64,000 nt of DNA, taken from contig OW240914.1 of the NCBI GenBank assembly GCA_933207985.1, positions 291,939,712 to 292,003,711 of the forward strand, in the 5' to 3' direction. Positions 47,700 to 59,100 of this stretch are shown here, in pieces. The DNA comes from Pelobates cultripes (lineage: Eukaryota > Chordata > Amphibia > Anura > Pelobatidae). The translations under genes and the position numbers were made by a program. The notes below the pieces were generated by a model, which ran no database searches, had not been told where the DNA came from, and worked only from the letters and a program-made list of their open reading frames with translations. Each line of letters starts with the position of its first letter. Positions within the stretch are counted from its first letter, which is position 1.

Positions 47700-47968
47700 C
47701 AGCCCTGCCTGGAGCCCCCCAATAACCCGGGATAGCTTGTGACAGCCCTGCCTGGAGCCCCCCAATAACCCGGGATAGCTTGTGACAGCCCTGCCTGGAG
47801 CCCCCCAATAACCCGGGATAGCTTGTGACAGCCCTGCCTGGAGCCCCCCAGTAACCCGGGATAGCTTGTGACAGCCCTGCCTGGAGCCCCCCAATCACCC
47901 GGGATAGCTTGTGACAGCCCTGCCTGGAGCCCCCCAATAACCCGGGATAGCTTGTGACAGCCCTGCAC
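47700..47968. repeat. 43-bp tandem repeat, 6 full copies plus a partial, directly before the mxd3 start
   Basis: AGCCCTGCCTGGAGCCCCCC then AATAACCCGGGATAGCTTGTGAC, starting at 47701, 47744, 47787, 47830, 47873, 47916 and (partial) 47959. Copies differ at single positions only (AATAA, AGTAA, AATCA). The array ends about 35 bases before the ATG and should lie in the 5' UTR unless an intron removes it. Minus-strand frames of up to 186 codons across it are repeat artefacts. Confidence 0.93.
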
Positions 47969-48004
47969 ATCCAGTGAACCCTCTCCATTACTGAGACCTC
48001 AAAC

Positions 48005-48074
48005 ATGGAGCAGCTGCACAGCAACCTCCAGGTCCTGCTCCAAGCAGCAGAGTATGTGGAGCGGAGAGAGAGAG
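48005..48074 (+). CDS. mxd3: mxd3 coding exon 1 (residues 1-24), SIN3-interaction domain
   Basis: Encodes the amphipathic SID helix (LLQAAEYVE); donor G|gtgaga. The start codon is the first ATG of the family-conserved N-terminus and follows the last 43-bp repeat copy by about 35 bases. Confidence 0.95.
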
Positions 48075-51000
48075 GTGAGATCTACTCTACTCCACATATT
48101 GATCCTTTTGCCCCCCCTCCTACTGATCCTCTTGCCCCCCCCTCCTCTCCTCTTGCCCCCCCCTCCCTGCAGTCCTCTTGCCCCCCCCCCCCCTACTGAT
48201 CCTCTTGCCCCCCCCCACCCTGCAGTCTCTTGCCCCCCCCTCCTGCTAGTCTCTTGCCCCCCCCCCCTCCCTACTGATCAATCTCCCTACCACCCTCTTG
48301 CCCTCTCCTACTGATCCTCTTGCCCCCCCCCCTCCTGCCCCAGTCCTCTTGCCGATCCTCACCCCCTCCTGCCGATCCTCTTGCCCCCCCCTCCTACTGA
48401 TCCTCTGCCCCCCCCTCCTGCAGTCCTCTTGCCCCCCTCCTACTGATCCTCTTGCCCCCCCCTCCCTGCCCTCTTGCCCCTCCTGCTGATCCTCTTGCCG
48501 CCCCCCCCTCCTGATCCTCTTGCCCCCCCCCTCCCTGCTGATCCTCTTGCCGCCCCCTCTACTGATCCTCTTGCCCCCCCCTACTGATCCTCTTGCATCT
48601 GAGTCCTGCCTCCCTGATCCTCTACTGATCCTCTTGCCTACTGATCCTCTTGCCCCCCCCCTCCTCCTACTGATCCCCTTGCCCCTCCTCCTACTCCCCT
48701 TGCTCCTACTGCTGAACCTCTGCTGAGTGCTCTTAAAGCCCCCCCCTTACTGATGCTCTTGATGCCCTCCTACTGATGCTCTTGCGCCCCCCCCTACTGA
48801 TGCTCTTGTACCTTCCACCCACTTTTGCTGCTCCTCGTGCACCCCCATCTGCTCCTCTTGCAATCCCCCATCCCCTTCTACCTCTTCTCTTGCACTTACT
48901 GCTCCTTGTGCACCCTACTCCACATACTTCTATTCTTGGCCCCCCATCCCCTCCTACTGCTCCTCGTGCACACCCCCATCCCCTCCTACTGCGCCTCGTG
49001 CACCCCCATCTGCTCCTCCTGCAATCCCCCATCCCCTTCTACCCCTTCTCTTGCACTCCCCCATCCCCTCCTAATGCTCCACTTGCACCCCCCATCCTCC
49101 CCTACTGCTTCTCTTGCACCCCCCATTCCCCCTACTACTCCTCTTGTATTCTCCGGCCCCACATACGGCCCCTCTCCTCTTCTGTAACTCACACTGGGGC
49201 ATAAATTTAAAACACTCAGGCTCTGCTTCCCTATAAATCTCTGCATGTCCCTCCTATCCCCATGTTCCTGGGCTGAAGCCTCTCTCTAAAAGCAAAACCA
49301 TGACTTTTGATTTCCTTTAATGGAAGATGTAATGTCTATAGCCAATTAGGTTAGAGCAAGTTCAGGATTTTATTGCTTACTAGAACTGGGTTCTTTATTA
49401 AAGTTAAATAGCCAGACCTTAAAATTGAATTTCAAATCTTAGGCCACAATAGCCAAATCGGTTAAAAATCTCCTAGTTCGTTATGTCTTTAGTTCTGTTG
49501 TTTTGGCCTAAAATTTGAAATTCACTCGAAATACAAAATCGAAATAACGTTGGTGGGAAAAAAAAACTGAATATTGTGACCATCTGTCATATCATTGCTG
49601 CTGTCAGCGATCCATACAGTTAGTCAGGCCAACTGCTGTCTGTGGATTACACAGGAAGTACAGCAACACTGGAGGAAGGGTCATTAATTGGTACTAAAAC
49701 CCATAATATCCTTTCAACTAGTCGCTATGTCTATTACAGCATTTTAATGCTAAAATATATTTATTTCATAATTCCCTTTTACTGTTTCAATGTGATCCCT
49801 TGAGCGTTGGTTATTGTTTTGTTGGTTATTGTTTAGTTCTGAGGCTTGTTGCCTTCATATTATCCTTTGCTCTTTCCTACCAAGTCTCTTTTCTTGCCTT
49901 CAGTATGCTTTGTTTATTTCTTTGTTTGCTATTCCTGTGTCTTTTCTGTACCCCAGCGATATCATATCCTTAAGGGCCCAGTGTTTTTTTCATAGCTTCC
50001 ATTTTTTTAGTTTGCAACCTAACCTGTTATAACCTGTTTATAAACAACCTCATTACGCCTTCCTTGTACTTCTTTCACTTTACTATTGTTCATTCTTCTG
50101 TGCCTTTCCTGTCTGTTATCACTGTCTTACATTCCTCTTCACCCTACTACATTTTCATAATTTGAACCTATTTTTTTTAGGCTCTGCCTCGTGAAGCATT
50201 GGTACCTATACCATATATTTCCTCTATGTCTCCCTATTTCTTTTTCCATATTTGTTCTCTGGGTTTTAGTGGAGTTATCAACACATTGTTAATTAATGAT
50301 CTTTGATTTCTTTAACAAGGTACTGAATAATGCTTACCTTTCAGAAGCTGAACATGGATATGCTTCTATTCTACCATGTGACGCCTCTACTCCTGGGAGA
50401 AGGAAACGGCAGAGGACCAACAGCAGTCCAGATAGTGTCAGGTAAGCTAGAAAACATGGAGTCAGTGAGTGAAATCAATCAAGAACACTTACTGAAACTG
50501 TAAAGTTTTTTAAAAACGTATTAAAGCCTTTATACGGTTTAATTATATTAAATGATGCCAAAATCAAGATAGGAATTTAATTCAAACTTATAAAACATGC
50601 ATTAACACTCCTGTCATATCATTTGGGTTTGTTTTTTAATCTTGCTTCAGGTGTACTTGGAAGAGCTGTACGTCGGTGGCATAATAAAAATTAAATAGAA
50701 ATGGTTGGAGGGGGAGGGATTTAAATGTGATAATTATTTTGCTTAAAAAAAACAAACAAGAAACTTACGCAAGGTAGGAAGTACAAGGAAATTTGCTTGC
50801 TTTGCAGAAGTCTCTGAGCTATACGAAGTTCGATATGCCTCATCTTTCCCTCTTGACCTGGTGTGTGTCTCCAAAAATCACAGTTTTTGTGTGATCTAGT
50901 TTGTGTGTTTTACTGCTTAATATGTTGCTGTAAGATTATATTAATTTTTTTCTTTTAATTAATCTGCAGGTCTGTCCACAACGAGCTAGAGAAACACAGG

Positions 51001-54000
51001 TGAGTGTGACACAGGCAGAGTGTTATTGAAACTTTTCATGGGCAGATTTTAAAATTTGGGGTTTATTTATAAAGGGAATTTTTGGGAAACTTCAAATGGA
51101 TTAGCCCACTTTGTAAAAATATTTCCCAAAAATTGCTCTTTATCACAAATTTTTTATTTTATTTTTTACATCTGCCTACCACCTCTGAAAAGTACAGAGT
51201 GCTAGGAAGAAACTGTTCTGAACACATTACCCGGTGGGCTACAATCTATTTTTACTGCAGATTCCACTGGTTTCAGCATCTTTTAAAAGATCTCTTGTCA
51301 AGCTCAGTGACAAATCTTAACTCTTTTTGAGACTTGTTTGGAGCCTAGATTTAAGTCCAGTTGCTTGGGGAACTCAGAATATACTAATAAATTTACCCAA
51401 GTGTCAGATACTAAGGGAATTATGTATATGAAAGGTATACTATAGTGCCAGGAATACAAAGCTGTATAAAAACCCTTTATTTACTTACCCGATACCAGCG
51501 CCAATGTCCCTCGTTGCTGGGTCGTGGCACCGCCTCCTCAGACGTTGCTCAACAAGGGGGGCGCTAATGCGCATGCGCGGTAAGTGCAGCATGCCCAGTA
51601 AGTGCCACATGCCCACTATGCATCCCCGTATCACAGCATTGAATCAATGCTTTTCTATGGGGAAATAGAACAGACCTTTGCTGATGCTGGATGTTCTCAT
51701 GCAGAGCATGAGGACGTCCAGTGGCCGTTACTGGACCAAAGGTCTGTTAACATCCAGTAAGCGTCTCTGGTGACTGTCTGGTAGACAGCCTCTGGAGGCA
51801 GACTTGGTGCTGCAATATAAATATTGCAGTTTCTCTGGAACTGCAAAGTTTTACATTGCAGCATTAAGTGCAACAGGGACACTGTACCCAGACCACTTCA
51901 ATTAGCTGAAGTGGTCTGGGTGCCTATAGTGTCCCTTGAAGCATTTATGGGGCAATATTCTGAAAGTTGTTCTGTCCAAACAGAATGATCCTGCTTATTA
52001 CTCCACTCCCCTGAAGTTATCGTTCTTCCACTGACAGTTATGTATGCTGTTATTTAGATTTAAAGGGGCACTCAAAGCAACATAACCTCTTCGTCTAGCT
52101 AACTTAATTCCACCAGTGTCACCCAACATCTGCCCAATTTGGATTAAACTGATTGATAGATAATATGGACCTGCTGGTTATGAGGTGCTTTCCGGCCATT
52201 GGAAAAGCCTCCATTTATGTTGATCCACTCCTAAATATTAAACCAGGGAGTGGCAACACAACATTTTAGGCAGTCCAGCCAACACAGTGATTTGTAGTGC
52301 ATATACTGCTTATAGTGCAGGTTGAGTATTTTAACACTGAAAGGACCACTATAGTGCCAGGAAAACAAACTAGTTTTCCTGGCACTATAGTGCCGTGAGG
52401 GTTCCGGCCACCCTCAGGGTCCCACTCCTGTGGAGCTGAAGTGGGAGGAAGGGGTTAATCCCTTACCTTTTTTCCAGTGCCGGGCTCCCTCGGCGTTGGG
52501 ACTCTTCTTCCGTCTTCGGTGCGCGCATTCAGCCAGTCCATAGGAAAGCATTCTCAATGCTTTCCTATGGACGCTGGCGTCTTCTCACTGTGAAAATCAC
52601 AGTGAGAAGCGCGGAAGCGTCTCTAGCGGCTGTCAATGAGGCTGGATTAACCCATAGGTAAACATAGCAGTTTCTCTGAAACTGCTATGTTTACAGCAAA
52701 AAGGGTTAAACCTAGCTGGACCTGGCACCCAGACCACTTCATTAAGCTGAAGTGGTCTGGGTGCCTATAGTGGTCCTTTAATTTTAGGAATACAGTTTGC
52801 AGTTTGTAGTAAATACAGACGTGCTTTACTAGACAGACTAGGCTTCTACTTAGGGGAATCTGCATGTAAGGATAATTTGGGGTTCAAAGTAATATCTCAA
52901 ATGGTTTTAGCTTTTTAAGATGCTTTGTTTTAAAGTCCTTCGTTTACTGTGTTTAGCTTGATGTTTCTTCCATATCTTTTAAAAATAAAAGAAAATTTTA
53001 AAAAATAATAATCTTTTTCTGCCTGGGTCTCATGGCTTTCTCTAACTTGTTGAGTTTTTATTAATTAATCTATTTATATATTTATTTTGTTGCTGTACCC
53101 TTTAAGAACAGATTTTTATGGGAAATATATGGTGATCACCCTGTAGTGAAGCATTGTGGAGTGTTTACATTAAAAAAAAAATTTAGTGGATTTAAATAGT
53201 TTAGTAATATTGTATTTTTTTTTTTTTACCCTTTTCTTAGATTATATGGCACTTTGTGTTAGAGTTCACCTCTAAACCACAGAACATACTTTAATGGAAC
53301 ACTATAGGGTCAGGAACACAACCGTGTATGCCTGACCGTATAGTGTTAAAACCACCATTTATGTGGCTTGCCCCCTTAATAGGTAATAAAACGCCGACTT
53401 GGCCAAGCAGCTCCTTCTCATAGAGATGCATTGAATCAATTAATCTGTTTGAGGAAAGCTCCGCGTCTCCATGCAGAGCATAGGGATGCTCAGTGGCAGT
53501 GCTGCAAACTGTGACGCACTGCCCCAGGAAGCACCTCCAGTGGCCATTTGAGAAGTGTCCACTGGAAGTGTCCCTTGGCTGTAATGTAAACACTGCATTT
53601 TCTCTGAAAAGACAGTGTTTACATGAAAATGCCTGAAGGGAATGATTATACTCACCAGAACAACTACATTAAACTGTAGTTGTTCTGTTGACTATAGGGT
53701 CCCTTTAAAGACATTCTAGTATAACTTATACTATATTGTAATTATTTGTTTTTCAGTTGTAGAAATCTAGTTAGATGTTTGTCACTAATATTTTTTGTTC
53801 TGTTGTGTGTCGTATTTTTTTTTCTTTATAATATAAAATAAGAATACGGTACATATTTGATGGAAAGTAGCTAGAATTCTTTGAACTTGAATTCTGGATA
53901 CAGTTTTACAGGGAAAGGGGAAGGAAACTTCTGCAAAATCTTGATGTTACTCCAGGGCTTGTTTTCAATAAAGGAAATATATCCTTCCATAATGGAGCAA

Positions 54001-54575
54001 CTCCACATAATGCCATTCAACCTTTTGTAAATTAAATTCAAAGTTTGCATTTTTTTTTTTTTTTTTTATTATTAATACTGGATTGTTCTTCATATGTACA
54101 ATAATGTTTTTTGATTGGATTTGATGGTTCTATGTTTTTGTTTTGTTTGTTTTTTTAATAGTTTCTATATTTAATAGAGGCAGTTCTTGCTAAATCTATT
54201 ATTCAAAGTGCAAATAAGGAAATGACTGGTAAAATCCCTTTTCTCTCCTGCCTCAGGCTGGCGATACTGGTAGGTTCAAACCTACAAAACATTGTATGCA
54301 GTATTGTTTTTCTATATAATAGTATAAATTATGTTATCAGGACAGCAAATGAAAGGGCTACTTACTATAAATGTAACCATACTCCTCTCAAACACATACA
54401 ATAACATATATTCCATTAAAACAATGTTTATGGCAAGAGCAATTACACCTGCCTTTATCAGGTGTGGACTTGTAATATGCCCGCTGTGATCAGTGGTTTG
54501 GTTTTCTCTTGCAACACTCATTGCTTTTGATGGTAACATTCATTGCTTTTTTTGATGGTAAGCCTTACTATTTTA

Positions 54576-54608
<33 letters not shown>

Positions 54609-56052
54609 ATTTTTTTTATTTTTTATTTATTTTATTTTTTTTAGACATTCAATGACTAAAAAAAGGGCTACAGTTGAGGATTGAGTTTAAAACCCTGTTC
54701 ATAGTCCGAACATCTCTTTTGTTTTCACTTTCCCTGTGTGCAACAGTCTAGCAATATGTATGTTAATGTTACCTGCACGCAGTTTCTGCCTTTTTGTTTT
54801 ATTTCTGTAAAACTGTATTTTTCCAACTGCACTCCATGAACATATTGTTTAACATAAATTGTGACAGGAGGTAAAAGAACCCATTTATCCTGTCCTTTGT
54901 TTTTTTGGTTTTTTTTTTAAATGTCTTATTTGTTCTTCAGGTTAGGTTTCTACAGAACCCAAGAATCCTTGAACTTATTTTCTCGCTTCCTGATTAGTAT
55001 TCAGTTTGTGCTAGTAAAAACCATCTACTACTAGCGTATCAACAAAAGTTGCATATTCATACATTATCCATCATTCTTCCTCTCTCCAAATTCAATTCCT
55101 TACTCCTTTGCTTTTGAACTCTCCAATTAGTAAAACTGTTGCCTTGAAGCCTTTTTTATGGCATACATTTTGTTTATAACATCCGTTGTTACGGTTTTTC
55201 AGTTAAACAAGAAAAGGAATTATTCACAAATCGTTAAGGTAGCAATATAACCTCATGTCTATTGATAGAGTAACATAAACAAATGAGCGTTTTTTTTAAA
55301 GGAAATAGCAGTTTGATTCAGCAAGCAGAAGTAGTGATCTATGAAGAATGCACAAAGGCACATGAGATTGTTAAAATAGAAGTTTCAAAGCCCGAACTCT
55401 GTAACAGTGGTGCTTCCTACCCAGAGCTACTCCAATCTGGTGCTGTTTCATATCCACTAATGCAAAGCACAGGGCAGAAACGTTCCTTTCATTTTTATTG
55501 TGATTGGGCCCACTTTCAGAGCTTTGATGTAGAATTGTTCATCGCTCGTGATACTTAATGTTTCACAATGAGTATATGTTTATTTTTACATTTTGTTAAG
55601 CGGCATTAGGAGTAATACTGTGAAATGTCTACAGAACTATACTTGGTATATTCAATTTTGATTTAGATTTTTTGCATGTTCGTGTCACCTCTGTTGCCTT
55701 GTGGATTTTATTATATGTATATTAAGTCCTTAAGGCTTATAGCAAATTGACGTAACCGAAAAAAAAAATAATCAAATTTCCTGGCTATTATAGGGCATGT
55801 GGTTATTTATTCTAACACAAACTAGGATTCCTGTAAATTAATCTTTTAATTTATGTAATCTTTATAAAACAAGATGGTCATTAGTATTATTTAAGCACCT
55901 TTATCTGGGATGGTGACATTTTCTTGTTACATTTTGGATCTTGGTGCCAAACATTTTTTTCATACACACCCCATAATTTTGTAATTACATGTCATTGTCT
56001 ACTGCAAGTGGGTGGAAACAAGTTGTTGTTGTTGTTGTTGTTGTTGTTGTTA

Positions 56053-56126
<74 letters not shown>

Positions 56127-59100
56127 CCTTGTCTGCAGGTAGCACTGTCCTCTAAGGTAAACAACAGACACAGTCCTTTTATTTTCATATAATCCAGGCA
56201 CTTTATTTGTAAGTCCACACAGGAGACCGCAGCAAATGAAAACATAAATATAACACAAATCCCTATAAACAAAAACCTAGCTCGTCTGAGCACTTACTAA
56301 CATCAGGTTCCCTATCTCTCAGGGGTTAAATTAGAACAAAACAATATTGGTTTCACCAACCTAGTGTCTTTGTCAGCTCTCTGCACTCCAGTGCTTAGTC
56401 AGCCTGCTGCTTTCCTTTCTGCACTCCCAGTGCTCCAAGCCAGCCTTGACTGTTTCCTTCTGCGCTCCCAATGCTCAGTCTCCTTGACTCTCTCACTGGA
56501 GAGAACAGACTCTCTCCTACCTGCTTCCAGGGAGGAAGCCAGCAATCTCCCTTTACCTGCCTAGCAGGGAGAGGTTTATTCCCACTGCTTCAGCTGATTA
56601 TCTGCAGCTGAGCAGTGGGTTGGAGACCGTTCCAAAAAACTCTGGCCTGGACCTTATTTCTCCCAGTTGTGTATAAACTGAGGAGTGGAGCATTGGCCCA
56701 CCCTACTCTCCAAATGCTCCACCCCAGGAGCCCATAACTAAACGTAGCTTTGTGTTGCACACCACACATACAACACGTACTTCCCCTGGGGTTAAATGTT
56801 AAAGGACCACTATAGTGCCAGGAAAACATACTCGTTTTCCTGGCACTTTAGTGCCCTGAGGGTGCCCCCACCCTCAGGGTCCCCCTCCTGCCCGGCTCTG
56901 GAAAGGGGTTAAAACTTACCTTTTTCCAGCGCTGGGCAGGGAGCTCTCCTCCTCCAATCCTCCCTGTCGGCTGAACGCGCACGCGCGGCAAGAGCTGCGC
57001 GCACATTCAGCCGGTCACATAGGAAAGCATTCATAATGCTTTCCTATGGACGCTTGCGTGCTCTCACTGTGAAAATCACAGTGAGAAGCACGCAAGCGCC
57101 TCTAGCGGCTGTCAATGAGACAGCCACTAGAGGATTAGGGGGAAGGCTTAACCCATTCACAAACATGGCAGTTTCTCTGAAACTGCTATGTTTATGAAAA
57201 AATGGGTTAACCCTAGCTGGACCTGGCACCCAGACCACTTCATTAAGCTGGAGTGGTCCTTTAAAGGCCTCTCTGCCTTCACTTTATCACAATATAAATA
57301 TATATATTTTAATTATAATTTTTTTCCCCTCATCAGTTTCCTATTCTAAAATGAATCAGGCAAAAAATTTCCCATTGAATCAAAATATAAACTAACCATA
57401 TCATTTATAGGTGCAATAACATAAGTATCAAAAACTATAACATTATAAAACTTTTTATCACTCTTTGCACATTTAATTGGGGGTTGTTTTGCTGTTTTTT
57501 AAGATTATGATTTGATATATAACACACATTTCTGCAACGTTAGAGGGGGAAGAAAATTACCAAACTGCCACATGTAAAAGCATAATTATATTTAATTTCT
57601 GAAAAGCAACATTCCATGCTGATAACATGCAGGTTTTCCAATGCAATGGCTAAGAAAATGGAGGTCTGTGGTAATGAGAAATGTTACTATACTACCAGTG
57701 TCTAGATTGTGTAATATCCGCATTGGAACAGAATTTTATAATTATTAAATTTTGGACTGTTTGTAGTCATTGATGACTTGCTTTAGTCAGTCAGTGCACC
57801 ACACATTTTAAAAGGCAGAACCAGTTGAGCAGTCCTAGTATTTGCAGGGCCTAGAAATCCTTTGCTACTAGCCAAGCTTTTTAAAGTTACTCGTCTCTGC
57901 ATGACACACCTATCACAGCTGAATTTTTACGAACTAGAGCTGAATTTTCACTCCATGGCTAGTGGTGAGTAGAAATGTTAAACCCTGGTTTTGATACAAA
58001 ATGAGATTGATTTCAGCAGTCACTAGTGAATTATGCAGTACAGGCAGGTATAAAAGAACAAAAACTGAACGCATCCAGAACCTATGATTGGATTGGTCTT
58101 TGCAGCTCACATAAGTGTTATGCGATTCTTTGGCTATGTAAACTTTTAATATAATTATTCATTTTCTAGGTTTTAATATTGCAATAAACTATTTGTATTG
58201 ACATTTTGCAGCTAGAAGCCTTATTGTGTGGTTTCTTTGAATCATGATGACTGTTCTACATTTGCAGGAGAGCTCAGCTACGGAGGTGTTTGGAGCAGTT
58301 GAAGCAGCAAGTTCCGCTCAGTGTGGACACGTCTCGGCACACAACGCTCAGCCTTCTGCACAGAGCCAAGCAGCACATCAAGGTGAGTTTACAGTAAGAC
58401 GCACACACTGCTGGGATCTGTTGGGTATTTCTGACATTTTCAGAATTGTAGTTACTAAAGCAGGGATATGCACATCTTCAAACGCCAAAGCATCTTAACC
58501 ACATTTACAGACTTTGCATAGCTGTATGTGAACTCTAAGTGGCATTAAATTATCACTATAGGGCCAGGTTCACAATACATGTATTCCTGACCCTATAGTG
58601 AAAACCCACCATTTAGGTGGCTTTCCCCACCTCCCTTAGCCCCCTCAGAATGGGTTTAAACTCACCTTATTTCCAGCTGTCCATGGGTCTGCTGATCCTG
58701 CCCCCTTGGTCCCGTCCCCATTGAGAAAGCATTGGATTAGCTAAAATCGGCAAGGAGGTGGGGCCAAACGCTGTTTTAGCCAATCCGTACCTCCTCCTAG
58801 AGATACATTGAATCAATGCATCTCTATGCGGAATATTCAGCGTCCCCATGCAGAGTGTGGGGACACTGAACGGCAGGGCTGCTTACTGTGCAGCCCTGAG
58901 CCAGGAAGCCCCTCCAGTGGCCACTTGGAGGTGTCCCTAGCGTGGGGATGCTGAACGGCAGGGCTGCCTACTGTGCAGCCCTGAGCCAGGAAGCCCCTCC
59001 AGTAGCCACTTGGAGGTGTCCCTAGCGTGGGGACGCTGAACGGCAGGGCTGCTTACTGTGCAGCCCTGAGCCAGGAAGCCCCTCCAGTGGCCACTTGGAG

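Larger units (their letters stand above)
51000..58267 (+). other. mxd3 intron 3 (7.3 kb)
   Basis: Donor gtgagt, acceptor tttgcag. Holds at least four T2-like MITEs (51427-51940, 52337-52781, 53291-53708, 56799-57264), a MITE fragment, a (GTT)n-(AT)n microsatellite and an unclassified repeat at 56124-56780. 53709-56020 and 57265-58267 show nothing further. Confidence 0.75.

Noticed and set aside
47334..48024. Minus-strand frames of 91-186 codons with periodic GLLGGSRQGCHKLSRV
   Set aside because: The periodicity is that of the 43-bp DNA repeat; more than one frame is open, and there is no family resemblance or splice context.
48054..49246. Pro/Leu-rich frames on + and Gly/Arg-rich frames on -
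   Set aside because: By-products of the C-rich array in mxd3 intron 1.
56124..56780. Possible full LTR or gene exon
   Set aside because: Neither terminal repeats nor target duplications were found, and its short frames show no domain; kept only as an unclassified repeat.
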